From positions 1-64,000 of the IMG/VR virus record IMGVR_UViG_3300028654_000001: a stretch of 64,000 nucleotides of DNA, one strand, 5' to 3'. Source of the stretch: a virus. Made by a program: the position numbers and the translations under genes. Below the pieces are notes generated by a model, which was given only the letters and a program-made list of their open reading frames with translations, did not search any database and was not told the origin of the DNA. Position 1 is the stretch's first letter, and every line of letters begins with the position of its first letter. Shown here in pieces: positions 16,661-25,507 of the stretch.

Positions 16661-17533
16661 TTACTCGGTGAGCAGATCTAGTTGGTTGGATCTTACACCG
16701 GGTGTCGGATCCAACCTCTTTTGAGCCAAAGAGATGGCAACCGGGTTCTGGTCAATACCCACCCAATCACGTCCTAGGTTCTGTGCTGCCACCAGTGTTG
16801 TACCAGATCCGCACATTGGATCAAGAATACGCCCGCCAGGATTGGTGCCCAGTCGAACAACCCTATCCAGCAACTTCAAAGGCTTTTGAGTTGGGTATCC
16901 GGTGGACTCCGAGTTCAAGGGAGTGTTGGCCTTCATCGCCGAGCAATCAGTCCAAACACTCCCCATCCGGCGCCCCTTGTCTTCGTAGTACCGATAGGCC
17001 TTCCCATTGATGACTCGTTCCCGGTACCGCCTCCCTGACTCGTCGACGGACTTGAAGTGCATGTTCCGGCTGGTCTCGGCATACGGCTCTCGAACCTCTG
17101 GGTCATCCGAGTTGTAGGTGAACTCATCCCCGCGGGAGTAGACCAGGATCGTTTGGTGGGTGACACTCAGGCCCTTCTTGCCTCGAGCCCCATTCCCGGG
17201 AACCCAAATGATCTCCCCTCGAAAGTTTGGCTTGCCAAAGATATCATCCGCCAGAAGTTTGGCTTCGTGAACCCCCCTGAAGTCCAAGTGGAGCCACAAG
17301 CTACCATTGGGGTTGAGGGCAGAGTGAAGAACCCTCAACCGTGGCTCTAGCATCGAGCAGAAGCCCTCGATACCACCCCAGGAGTCTTGGTACATCACAT
17401 CACCATCCACACGTGCCCCAAAGCCACTACGAGCCGAGTGTGAGTATCCAGTATTGAATGGGGGATCAACGTAAATGAGGTCGAACAGACCCACCTTTGG
17501 AACCAGATCCAGGCAGTCACCATGGTACAACAT
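16661..17533 (-). CDS. DNA methyltransferase, beta-class
   Basis: VDPPFNTGY (about residue 21-29) is motif IV of N6-adenine enzymes; YPTQKPLKLLDRVV and LDPMCGSGTTLVAAQ (about 236-252) give motifs X and I. At 290 aa it is a compact stand-alone enzyme. No restriction endonuclease is visible nearby, so self-protection or regulation is more likely than a restriction system. ATG overlaps the upstream TGA. Confidence 0.9.
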   Translation of the reverse strand: MLYHGDCLDLVPKVGLFDLIYVDPPFNTGYSHSARSGFGARVDGDVMYQDSWGGIEGFCSMLEPRLRVLHSALNPNGSLWLHLDFRGVHEAKLLADDIFGKPNFRGEIIWVPGNGARGKKGLSVTHQTILVYSRGDEFTYNSDDPEVREPYAETSRNMHFKSVDESGRRYRERVINGKAYRYYEDKGRRMGSVWTDCSAMKANTPLNSESTGYPTQKPLKLLDRVVRLGTNPGGRILDPMCGSGTTLVAAQNLGRDWVGIDQNPVAISLAQKRLDPTPGVRSNQLDLLTE

Positions 17534-18024
17534 CAGATCACGTCTTTACGTTCGAATCGAGTCGGGACTTTGGCGTGCACTCGAGCCTCATATTCTTCCT
17601 TGTCATGAATCTGTCTTCGAGTCTGCACAGCTATCGCTGTAGTAGCCCCCTCCTCATCCCATAAGCTCTCGAGCTGGGAAACCTCCTCTTCTGGAGAGAG
17701 ATGGTTTGCACGAATAACTTCTCTATCCCAATCATTGAAGGAAACTGGTGGGGGTTGAGGAGCCCCTTTATTCAGTTCATTCACCAGCTGCATCCTACCC
17801 GCCAAACTTCTGAGTGAGTTCCAAAGTGGGTCATCTTGTTCGATAGTGGCTAGGAGTGATCGAAGGGCTATTACCCAAATTGTTTCAGTATTGGTACAAT
17901 CGGAACAAGCAAATCCAATAGTGCGATCCCTCGGATCATCACAACAGTACACAGAATGCCTGGTCTCCTGCACATGTTGGCGGGCTGCTTGGAACAACTC
18001 AGGGAAGTTTGGATACTCTGGCAC
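17533..18024 (-). CDS. Cys-containing protein with C-terminal tag
   Basis: The N-terminal 60 residues (ARQHVQETRHSVYCCDD, IGFACSDC) resemble part of the adjacent protein at 18032 (YRHVRENPEHTLTYADD, AFGFACKTC), so the two are paralogous there. A helical, acidic C-terminal half ends VPTRFERKDVI, the shared C-terminal motif. The neighbour carries the N-terminal tag instead. Function unknown. Confidence 0.65.
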   Translation of the reverse strand: MPEYPNFPELFQAARQHVQETRHSVYCCDDPRDRTIGFACSDCTNTETIWVIALRSLLATIEQDDPLWNSLRSLAGRMQLVNELNKGAPQPPPVSFNDWDREVIRANHLSPEEEVSQLESLWDEEGATTAIAVQTRRQIHDKEEYEARVHAKVPTRFERKDVI

Positions 18025-18031
18025 AGGTCAC

Positions 18032-18448
18032 CTAAAGATGCCCATTTTGAAAGAAAAGTAAAAGGGCTCGTCTACCCACCGGGTCTTTCAGGTAGTTCTT
18101 CAGTATCCCTGTTGCTTTATTGTCTGAATCAGAGGCCCTGGTATCTCTAGCCCTAATCTCCCAAGAAAACTCAGGTACGACCTGGATGTCTTCTCCCAGA
18201 GTGCCGCGCCTCTTGATGGTGCCCATGGTCGATGCATGAGCCTCACAACAAGTCTTGCAAGCGAATCCAAATGCAATCCCTACTACATCATCAGCATAAG
18301 TCAGAGTGTGCTCTGGGTTCTCCCGAACGTGACGGTAAGCACTCCTTGCCATTCTCTCGATATCTGAGTAGGGCTCCTTTAGCACGGGCTGGGGAAGTCG
18401 GTTGGGACGTATGTCAGCCCAGAATTCTTCAAGATCCTCAAGGGGCAT
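18032..18448 (-). CDS. N-terminal-tag protein, paralogue of 17533 core
   Basis: ATG 18448 has GGAGAG five bases upstream. Starts MPLEDLEEFWADIRPNR, a member of the YWEGIRP-type N-terminal motif. A core with FACKTCCEAH is shared with the next gene. Its start overlaps the end of the upstream gene. Confidence 0.65.
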   Translation of the reverse strand: MPLEDLEEFWADIRPNRLPQPVLKEPYSDIERMARSAYRHVRENPEHTLTYADDVVGIAFGFACKTCCEAHASTMGTIKRRGTLGEDIQVVPEFSWEIRARDTRASDSDNKATGILKNYLKDPVGRRALLLFFQNGHL

Positions 18449-18716
18449 AGACACTCTCCAACTGGGTGCTCTCGGCTATTTGAGCAAAGATGGCGGCATC
18501 CTCGATTGCACAGATTTCCTCCTTGGCCTTCTTGCAGATGGAGTCTACGATACCCCGCTCGGCCATAGCGAAGAGAAGATTCTGGACCAAGAGTGCCCGC
18601 CGGGCCTCCGCCTTGGAGCCCATTTTAACGAGCTCACCGAATTCGTTCTCACGCCAACCCATCAACCTGAGTCTGGCCTTGACAGCTTTTCGGTTATCTC
18701 GATGTTTGCGACCCAT
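18438..18716 (-). CDS. Small basic hypothetical protein (92 aa)
   Basis: N-terminal 25 residues are strongly basic (GRKHRDNRKAVKARLRLMGWR), then helical with two Cys (ICKKAKEEICAIE). Nucleic-acid binding is plausible. ATG 18716 is preceded by a GGTGTATTAG element at 15 bases. Confidence 0.55.
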   Translation of the reverse strand: MGRKHRDNRKAVKARLRLMGWRENEFGELVKMGSKAEARRALLVQNLLFAMAERGIVDSICKKAKEEICAIEDAAIFAQIAESTQLESVYAP

Positions 18717-18725
18717 GACCACTAA

Positions 18726-18731
18726 TACACC
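18726..18731 (-). promoter_or_regulatory. GGTGTA element before 18716 gene
   Basis: CCGGTGTATTAGTGGTC then ATG; 15-base spacing. Confidence 0.5.
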
Positions 18732-18767
18732 GGCGGCTCGGAACCAGAGCGGCCCGAAGCCCGAAAC

Positions 18768-18810
18768 ACACTGTTACTACAGTGTTCACGTAGGTGTGTT
18801 GTACAGTGTA
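18768..18810. promoter_or_regulatory. Operator-like dyads in divergent intergenic region
   Basis: ACACTGT (18768-18774) mirrors ACAGTGT (18779-18785) with four bases between; a related palindrome TACAGTGTA follows at 18802-18810. The repeated ACAGTGT half-site between divergent genes suggests a repressor-binding region. Confidence 0.4.
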
Positions 18811-18943
18811 CTAAGCACACAATTAATCAGAACATTCAATGACTGACTGGTCAATCGGATTGTATGGTCAGTAAATGGTTGCCACTGACGGCATTTCTGG
18901 AGTAGTGTGCTGAGAACCAAACCCCTCACGCGTAATATTGAAC

Positions 18944-19264
18944 ATGGCCGCGAGCAAAGCTATTGAAGAGCAAGCAGAACGCTGGGCCAGAAACTACCCT
19001 GACTCGAGAACCCGAATCGAGAAGGCCTTAAACCTCGTTGATGGTTGTACTTACATTGGGGAGGACACTTGGGAGGTCAAAGGATCTTCAGGGACCATCT
19101 ACTTTGTCGGCGCGGATCCAGTCAGAAGGGTCTCCACCTGCACGTGCCCGGATAGCATGAACGGCAACCGGTGTAAGCATCGAATTGCTTGTGCTCTTCT
19201 CTGGGCCACGCGAGGTGCAAATAAGAACTACCCTTTCACCGACGCGAACGGTGTAAGGTACTGA
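18944..19264 (+). CDS. SWIM-type zinc-finger protein
   Basis: 106 aa from ATG 18944. CTCPDSMNGNRCKHRIACAL (about 64-83) is the CxCxnCxH SWIM signature, which binds zinc and mediates DNA or protein contacts. The N-terminal part is helical (EEQAERWARNY). Phage relatives are usually unassigned. A TTG two codons upstream is an unlikely alternative. Confidence 0.8.
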   Translation: MAASKAIEEQAERWARNYPDSRTRIEKALNLVDGCTYIGEDTWEVKGSSGTIYFVGADPVRRVSTCTCPDSMNGNRCKHRIACALLWATRGANKNYPFTDANGVRY

Positions 19265-19268
19265 CATC

Positions 19269-19472
19269 ATGCTTCCTAGGCCAGCCCCACCCTCAGAAAC
19301 TCACCAGCTCCTATCAATAATCCGAACCAAAGGTGATAACCTCTGTGCCGATAATTGCACCAACAAGAGGGGTGGTACTTGCACAGCCAGAGAGGTTCCA
19401 GAGAATCTCAGGTTCAATGGTGAGTTCGAACTCCACCACCGAACCAACTTCTGCAAGCTCAACTCACAGTAA
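19269..19472 (+). CDS. Small Cys protein, group B (67 aa)
   Basis: Pattern CADNC, GGTCTAREVP, then ELHHRTNFC. The same order of four Cys, the CT-x-R and the F-x-L-x-x-R-x-x-C ending recurs in the protein at 23748, so these two are paralogues of a possible zinc-binding fold distinct from the larger CxxC set. Starts four bases after the SWIM gene. Confidence 0.6.
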   Translation: MLPRPAPPSETHQLLSIIRTKGDNLCADNCTNKRGGTCTAREVPENLRFNGEFELHHRTNFCKLNSQ

Positions 19473-19698
19473 GACTTTCTCACAAGCATAGAGACGAAGC
19501 AACTGGTCGATTGAAGAATCCTGAGTGGTTCCCTATTGACATCTCTGACGTTTTTCGTCAAGAGCTACATCTTCTTTGATTTAGTTGATCCAAGCATCGA
19601 ATTGAATCCGAGATTTTCTGGTGATCTGAGGGGGTCACCGCGATCAAGTTCTTGGGAACTAAACTGGCCAATAGAGTCTCTATGGGCCTGCTTCGGGT

Positions 19699-22167
19699 GT
19701 GACAACTGAACGCTTCGTCAATCAAGCAAGTACAGCTTTGTCCTCATCGGTTGGAGCTGGTGACCTAACCTTCTCAGTCCAGAGTACTACCCATTTTCCG
19801 ACTCAACCTGAGTTCAGGATTCGAATTGGCCAAGAACTCATGTTGGTAACCGGAGTCTCGGGTACCTCTTGGACAGTGACCCGTGGGATCGAAGGGACTA
19901 CCGCGGTTTCACATGCACCAGGTTCGACCGTTGTAGCTGTTCTCACTGGTGGTGGACTCGATGAGATGCGAACGGAGATCGAAGCTGAGAACAAGACTCT
20001 CAACTATGTAGCCATCGATGGTAGTGTAGATGACATGCCAGCATTTACTGCTAAATTAGCTTCAGCAGCAAGTACTGGGTATCGAGTACAACTGAATGCC
20101 GGGAATACAATTCAGTTCAAGACACCCCCTGATGGTAGTGGTACTTATGCTCCACCAAATTCTACTCCAAACCTGAGTAGTGGGGAGTACATGACGTGTG
20201 CTCCAGGTACAAATCTCAGGTTTGACATGACCTATCGCTTCGGGTTGTATGGGAGAGCTAACCTGTCCCCTGGGAGCACCGTTGCTTCTCCTCCTGCAAC
20301 CAGGGCTGCCAACAACAACATAATTATAGTCAACCCCTGGGGTATAACTCCTGCAGTTGGGTACGTTATCTGGGTTGAGCAGTACATGGGAGTTACCCCG
20401 CAAGTGAGCGGGTGTACATATACTATCAAGGAACTTGGTGTTTCCACCATAGGGATCACTGACGTAACGGCCACCACTCTCTATGGGGGTGGCGGGACTC
20501 TCAACGGACTGACCCTCAAGCTCAACATTGATGGGGCTGGAGAGCAGACACTTACGTTATCCGGAGCTGGGAATACAACAACCCTTATCACTCTCATTGC
20601 AGCGATAGTTGTTAAGTGGCCTTCTTTGCTGCAAGTGGGAACTGGTGGTGCATCAGGGAACAACCTACTCATCTCCTCGAAGTCGATTGTGATCGGAGCT
20701 GGTACCGCAAACACAGCTCTAGGTCTCACCGCTGGTGTTCCAACCTATGTTGCTGTTCTGCTCGACCGATCTATTGTGTGGGAGCATTCAATTGGCGACT
20801 CAGTTACCAGTGCCCCCGACTACCCGAAGGACATCTTACTTGACTTCACAGGAGCTAATGTCAGTGGGTACGCAAACCAGCTTATTGAGTTCACGCAGGC
20901 CCAAAGGGCTACAGTCAATGGACTCAACTATCAACTAACGAATGACCAGATCCCGTTCCTCGGTGGGACTGCTACTCTTGCATTTGATGTAGCAAGTCGC
21001 GAATGCACACTATCGAACTCAACGATTGAATTTCCGAATAACCCCTACTACATAGGGAGCAATGGCTTTTACGGTCAGTCAAATGAAGGAACCTTGCTGT
21101 GGAATAATCGAATCCGCAATGCCAGAGCGCAGGGGTACTCCTTCATGGACTGTTATGCCTGCAACGCCATTGGGAACATAACCTCTGACTGTGATTGGGG
21201 TCAAGTTGCACAAGTATTTGTGGATGGTACTTTTGGTTGTTTAGATTGTGCATTCGTTGCATGTGCTGACATTGGAAGTGAAGTAGGGCAGTGGCTTTGG
21301 GGTTCTAAAAGAACAAAAACCCTTGGGTTATCGAGCACTAAGAACCCCCAGTACGGGCTTCTAGTTGATCGCAATAATGAGACCGCAACATTTACAAATT
21401 GCAGCTATACCAAGGCTCCTATTGGTATTTATATCGACGCTACTGCAACTGGAACCTCATTCACCCAGCTGAATACTGACGAGTGTCTTACTGGAATTGT
21501 TATTGCTGGGGCAGCTACCATATCACAGTGGCATCACCACAGCACTCGAACTGATCCTGGTGCAACAGGGGTGTTTGTATCTGGAGTCGGCACTAACATC
21601 ATCCGCGACATAGATCTGAAGATGAGTGGAAGTGGAATCGCGGTTGATGTTGGTACTACGGGTACTCTACTACTGGATGGTGGGAGAATAGAGACGGGAC
21701 CTACAGGTTATTGTTTGCGTGTACAGACAGCAGCTCGTATCAGACTGTCCAACATAACCTTTGCTGGTGGTGTTGGGATCTCTTGCTCAAGTGGTACTAT
21801 TGAGATAGGGCCAAACTGTGACTTTAGTGCTATAACAGAGAATCAACAATTTCTCGTGATTGCCCCGGGTTTGGTTACATTTCAGCAGACCGGTGGGGTT
21901 CTCTCGTATGCTGGCAGCAATCGATTCATACTACTAAGTGAGTGCTACAATACCACCATAGAGATATCGGCCTCAGCCTCAGCGAGTGGTGTTGGCCTAC
22001 CTGGGATACCTGGACTTCAGTTCACGGTAGTAAATAACAACACAAACCCGATGTTCGTTATCTCTAGGGCGGCAGGTGATACCGGAGTTACGATTGCCGG
22101 AGGCAAGACAGCTATTGTTAGGGTAGACTCGACTAACCACTGTAAGCGGGTAACCGCTGATCTATGA
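19699..22167 (+). CDS. Tail spike, predicted right-handed beta-helix
   Basis: GTG start; 822 aa. The first 100 residues match the shared fibre attachment domain. After about residue 105 a segment like a pectate-lyase-type spike begins (YVAIDGSVDDMPAFTAKLA), followed by several hundred residues of short beta-strands rich in Asn, Gly and Thr (e.g. RECTLSNSTIEFPNNPYYIG, TFTNCSYTK). This fold is typical of phage depolymerases, but no catalytic pair can be named. The end overlaps a 50-aa gene (ATGA). Confidence 0.85.
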   Translation: MTTERFVNQASTALSSSVGAGDLTFSVQSTTHFPTQPEFRIRIGQELMLVTGVSGTSWTVTRGIEGTTAVSHAPGSTVVAVLTGGGLDEMRTEIEAENKTLNYVAIDGSVDDMPAFTAKLASAASTGYRVQLNAGNTIQFKTPPDGSGTYAPPNSTPNLSSGEYMTCAPGTNLRFDMTYRFGLYGRANLSPGSTVASPPATRAANNNIIIVNPWGITPAVGYVIWVEQYMGVTPQVSGCTYTIKELGVSTIGITDVTATTLYGGGGTLNGLTLKLNIDGAGEQTLTLSGAGNTTTLITLIAAIVVKWPSLLQVGTGGASGNNLLISSKSIVIGAGTANTALGLTAGVPTYVAVLLDRSIVWEHSIGDSVTSAPDYPKDILLDFTGANVSGYANQLIEFTQAQRATVNGLNYQLTNDQIPFLGGTATLAFDVASRECTLSNSTIEFPNNPYYIGSNGFYGQSNEGTLLWNNRIRNARAQGYSFMDCYACNAIGNITSDCDWGQVAQVFVDGTFGCLDCAFVACADIGSEVGQWLWGSKRTKTLGLSSTKNPQYGLLVDRNNETATFTNCSYTKAPIGIYIDATATGTSFTQLNTDECLTGIVIAGAATISQWHHHSTRTDPGATGVFVSGVGTNIIRDIDLKMSGSGIAVDVGTTGTLLLDGGRIETGPTGYCLRVQTAARIRLSNITFAGGVGISCSSGTIEIGPNCDFSAITENQQFLVIAPGLVTFQQTGGVLSYAGSNRFILLSECYNTTIEISASASASGVGLPGIPGLQFTVVNNNTNPMFVISRAAGDTGVTIAGGKTAIVRVDSTNHCKRVTADL

Positions 22168-22316
22168 AATTTATGACACCAGCCCAGAGAGACCTAATCA
22201 AACTGTACATTGCTATGGCAAAGAAACATTCACCAGGACCTTTCGAAGGCATTGATGAAGCAATAGCGGCTCTAGAAGAGCTCGTCAACGAACAAGATGA
22301 AGGTGATCATGACTGA
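22164..22316 (+). CDS. Small helical protein (50 aa) after spike
   Basis: ATG overlaps the spike stop (ATGA). Sequence MKFMTPAQRDLIKLYIAMAK continues into an acidic helix (EAIAALEELVNEQDE). No family recognised; the coupling to the spike suggests an assembly helper or simply a co-expressed gene. Confidence 0.6.
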   Translation: MKFMTPAQRDLIKLYIAMAKKHSPGPFEGIDEAIAALEELVNEQDEGDHD

Positions 22317-22317
22317 A

Positions 22318-23595
22318 CTAAAGATCTACTACCCGACGGATCTGATAGTGTCCACTACTAGAAACCAAAGGATATTCTTGGTTCCGCTCAGAGGATAGAA
22401 CTGATCGGAAAGACTCAAGTTGGTCTCGAGTGAGACCCCCTCCAGACACATAACCCTCAAACACTTCCGCGAAAGCCTCTTCAATGTTGGAGCTAGCGTA
22501 CTCACCCAATGGTGCAACCGGCTTAGGATTACCCTCTTCATCAGTAGGTCCCTGCGGGTAATCCCTGAATCTGTCTGTAGTCTTGGTTTGAACTAAGGCA
22601 TTGAATCGAGCTCGATTCGCTGGGGTCATGAACTTGAACCAGTATCGGTGCCCAAGCTCATGGATCACGATACGGGTAACGAAACCCTCTGGCTTATTCC
22701 TAATATAGACTTGGTCCAGATCGTGGTTATACTCCCCAGCATCCCCAGAACTACTGTAACCCCACTTCTGAGCAAGCTCAATCTCTTCTTGGGTTTTCTT
22801 GTGATTCTTGGCCTCAACAAACATCACCCCGTACCACAACTTTCCGAAACCATTGTTTTTCAACATCTGTTGTGCTCGGTTGATGTACTTGATGTAATCA
22901 CGAACGTCATTCCGACTCACTGAGTCATCAATGACAACAACCTTGGCGCTGTTGAGATCAAATTCCTTAGGAACCGTAGAGTAGAAGTCATCGATTGGAT
23001 CTTCCCCGTGTTCCTTCTTGTACTCAGCGGTAGCCTTGGCATCAGCGTAGAGGTGCTTCATCAAAGCATCGAAGACTCTGGTAGCCGGAGCCCACACCAC
23101 TTCTGGATGCCACCGATACTGATCAACAGCATCCATGGCCTTAGTCCACTTTGCGTGATATGGCTCGTATTCAGGGTATTTGCGAATGAACTCATCAGAT
23201 CCGTGAAGCTTTCGGATGTTGTCCCCAGTTCGCTCTTCGATCTCATCCAGGAACTTCTCGCGCTTCTCACTTACCTCTCTGTAATTACTGGCTATTTTTT
23301 CGTATTCTGTGTACACCTCGAAAACCTGACCTTTGGTCTTTGCCAAAAGGTTCTCGAACTTGATCCGCTCCCTAGAACCGGTGAACACAATGTTCATGCC
23401 ATGCCTTTGGAAGAGTACCTGATCCCCTAGGTTCCTCAGGAACTCAATGAGAGCCTTGTGCTTGTCATCCATCTCATGCGGGGACTTGATGACGGCAGTC
23501 CAGCCCCTCTTGACCCCCATGAGCCATTGCTTGGTCAAGATGTCTGCTTGAATGAAGCGAGCAGCTACTCGGAGAGTTAAGACGTCTTCGCGCAT
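22318..23595 (-). CDS. Putative zinc metallopeptidase with RVA N-terminal tag
   Basis: 425 aa. VIHELGHRYWF (about 309-319) holds HExxH; EEAFAEVFEGY (about 372) supplies a likely Glu ligand. N-terminus LTLRVAARFIQADI matches the tags at 3484 and 59326. The N-terminal 200 residues are helical and charged and differ from the 3484 peptidase, so the two share fold and tag rather than whole sequence. Transcribed convergently to the spike. Confidence 0.75.
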   Translation of the reverse strand: MREDVLTLRVAARFIQADILTKQWLMGVKRGWTAVIKSPHEMDDKHKALIEFLRNLGDQVLFQRHGMNIVFTGSRERIKFENLLAKTKGQVFEVYTEYEKIASNYREVSEKREKFLDEIEERTGDNIRKLHGSDEFIRKYPEYEPYHAKWTKAMDAVDQYRWHPEVVWAPATRVFDALMKHLYADAKATAEYKKEHGEDPIDDFYSTVPKEFDLNSAKVVVIDDSVSRNDVRDYIKYINRAQQMLKNNGFGKLWYGVMFVEAKNHKKTQEEIELAQKWGYSSSGDAGEYNHDLDQVYIRNKPEGFVTRIVIHELGHRYWFKFMTPANRARFNALVQTKTTDRFRDYPQGPTDEEGNPKPVAPLGEYASSNIEEAFAEVFEGYVSGGGLTRDQLESFRSVLSSERNQEYPLVSSSGHYQIRRVVDL

Positions 23596-23747
23596 CTACG
23601 AAGAAAACCCAACAAGAAGATAACTAAGAGCGAGCCATGCCTACGTTGAGGTCTGTAAGCCTCATGTATCAATGAATGAAGACTTGATTAATCGAAGGTT
23701 GCTTAAATGTCATTGAGTTTTATCATCTTATTGAGTAGAGTAATGGC

Positions 23748-23978
23748 ATGCCAGCTCTAAGAGTAATTATCCCGTTTGATACAAGGTGTTGTTCGATAAA
23801 TTGCGAGTTCAACCGAACGTACACTGGAAAGTGCACTGTTCGAGGAGCCACCCCAGATCTTGCGGAGACGATTGCTAGAGACGGTGACTTCTACCTCAGA
23901 ACAAGGTACTGTATTGAGAAGGCCTCGATCGTGAATGAACCTTCTAGGAAGGTCACCTATTTACCAACAGGTGAGTAG
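23748..23978 (+). CDS. Small Cys protein, group B (76 aa)
   Basis: CCSINCEFNRTYTGKCTVRG and later DGDFYLRTRYC follow the same Cys order as the protein at 19269. About 20 extra residues at the C-terminus. Function unknown. Confidence 0.55.
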   Translation: MPALRVIIPFDTRCCSINCEFNRTYTGKCTVRGATPDLAETIARDGDFYLRTRYCIEKASIVNEPSRKVTYLPTGE

Positions 23979-24019
23979 GAAGATCTAAGACAAAACGGCG
24001 TATTGAAGGTGAGAGTTCT

Positions 24020-24277
24020 ATGCCCTTAGTTTTGGTGAACCCAAGAAAGCCGGCTCAATTCCGAGCAGAGATCGCTAGCATTTGCCTGAATGAGGCGATG
24101 AATGCAGCTGAGCCTCTCAGAACTGAGCTATTGGATTCAGCTAGGTTACACCTTCGAGAGTTTCGCCGCTTGCTAACAGCTCAATGCCCAGAAGAGGCAT
24201 GGATGACATACAATGAGCTGATCGATCTACTCGAGCTATTTGACAACCCGAATCAGGTTCCAGCAACAGGTCTCTAG
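24020..24277 (+). CDS. Helical hypothetical protein (85 aa)
   Basis: GAAGGTGAGAG lies at good distance before ATG. Nearly all-helical (RAEIASICLNEAMNAAEPLRT). No family recognised. Confidence 0.6.
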   Translation: MPLVLVNPRKPAQFRAEIASICLNEAMNAAEPLRTELLDSARLHLREFRRLLTAQCPEEAWMTYNELIDLLELFDNPNQVPATGL

Positions 24278-24318
24278 AGGGGGAGGACAACTGTTCGTCA
24301 AAGTGGTAGTAATTGGTA

Positions 24319-24496
24319 ATGTCCGGTAAGAAGCTAACGTTGCTGAAGTGGTCCACAGCCCACGGAGTCCATTACCGGACGGCGTTGGCCTGGGTTCGGG
24401 AAGGCAAGAAGGACGGTCTATGCCGTAGACATTGTGGGAAGGAAAATGTGGTTCCTAGGATCTCCCTGCACACCAAACCCCTCGTTTTTACAGTAA
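24319..24496 (+). pseudogene. Excisionase/MerR-like HTH gene with apparent frameshift
   Basis: The first frame gives MSGKKLTLLKWSTAHGVHYR, then TALAWVREGK, a typical helix-turn-helix. At about 24401-24410 the reading frame should shift by +1: the other frame continues RRTVYAVDIVGRKMWFLGSP to TAA 24496, which fits the wing of this family far better than the Cys/His-rich continuation that ends at 24552. A lost repeat of GCAAG at GGCAAGAAGG would explain it. Alternatives are a sequencing error or a functional longer variant. Confidence 0.55.
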
Positions 24497-24735
24497 CCAA
24501 ACTTTTTAGTCGAGTCAACACCCTTCGTAACCACTGCAATTATACAGTATAGATTGAAAATAATTGTTTTTTCGACGTAATTCGCATGTTCAGTGTTTCA
24601 GGGGCCGCCCTTGAAATTGTTGAAAATCGTAATTCAACCTTAGGGCCTATCGTCTAATATCTGAACACCATCGTCGAGCTGGATATAGAAAGTGACACAC
24701 ATTGCGCCACTTCTAAATTACCTCTCCGGAGGAGT

Positions 24736-24846
24736 CTAGAACTGCTGGAACACCCAGTAGAAGAAAGACCCTACTCCGTATACAATTAGTACGAATACCG
24801 CCAAGAGGCACCTTACAGCGTTCGAAGGTTCCTGTCGGTGAGCCAT
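24736..24846 (-). CDS. Tiny membrane protein (36 aa)
   Basis: ATG 24846, stop 24736. Sequence begins MAHRQEPSNAVR and continues as one membrane helix (CLLAVFVLIVYGVGSFFYWV). A TATGGTATAAAA stretch precedes the ATG with almost no leader. It is the only gene-like object in 24553-24892. Confidence 0.5.
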   Translation of the reverse strand: MAHRQEPSNAVRCLLAVFVLIVYGVGSFFYWVFQQF

Positions 24847-24892
24847 GCTTTTATACCATAAGTGTAAGAATAATGGACACGACTCACCGTAC

Positions 24893-24910
24893 AGGCCTCG
24901 GGGGAGGCCT
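24893..24910 (-). terminator. Short GC hairpin
   Basis: AGGCCTC and GAGGCCT form a 7-bp stem with a four-G loop, just past the stop of the H1-like gene. No T run. Confidence 0.4.
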
Positions 24911-24915
24911 AGCTA

Positions 24916-25377
24916 TCAGATGTCTGACTGAAACCCCTCCCTCATACCTTTGACGAGAGCATCCGAGTCGAAGAACACTATGGCCACTGGAGGTCGCATG
25001 GCTACGCTCTGAGCTACCAAGGCCTTTACCGATGTCGGTGCTGCTTGGATTCCGAGTTCGACTGGGGGTTGAGTCTTGCGAGGTTTGGGTCCCCTTACCG
25101 CCGCAACCTTAGCCTTCTTCGATACCTTCTTCTTGACTGGAGCCTCCTTGACCTTGACTGGAGCCTCCTTGACCTTGACTGAAGCTTCAACCTTAGCCTT
25201 CTTCGATACCTTCTTCTTGGGGGCGGCGCCGGCAGCTATTCGATCCTTGCTTCGAATGTTGTAGATGTAGTTTTGAGTGATAACTAAGCCCTTTTTTGAG
25301 GCTTCTTGAATCAACTCATCGGTGCCCAGGTCTGGGTGGTTTCGGATGAACTCTGACAAATTCTTTCTTGAACTCAT
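24916..25377 (-). CDS. Histone-H1-like Lys-rich DNA-binding protein
   Basis: Residues 1-47 (SEFIRNHPDLGTDELIQEAS ... ITQNYIYNIRS) look like a small helical DNA-binding domain seen in deltaproteobacterial proteins. Residues 50-100 are repeats of KKKVSKKAKV and VKVKEAP, an H1/AlgP-like basic tail; then a hydrophobic-acidic C-terminal 50 residues. Binding and compaction of DNA, or silencing of host genes, is likely. The 30-base direct repeats inside make it prone to length variation. Confidence 0.7.
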   Translation of the reverse strand: MSSRKNLSEFIRNHPDLGTDELIQEASKKGLVITQNYIYNIRSKDRIAAGAAPKKKVSKKAKVEASVKVKEAPVKVKEAPVKKKVSKKAKVAAVRGPKPRKTQPPVELGIQAAPTSVKALVAQSVAMRPPVAIVFFDSDALVKGMREGFQSDI

Positions 25378-25507
25378 ATGTTTTCTCCAGTTAGCTTCAA
25401 TCTGAAGCGATTATTAGAACAATGGGAGTACTATGACTAGTACTCCAGGGAATATCAACACAAAATGTTAGTAGGTGATCCTTTTTTCTAATATAAGACT
25501 CCTTTTC

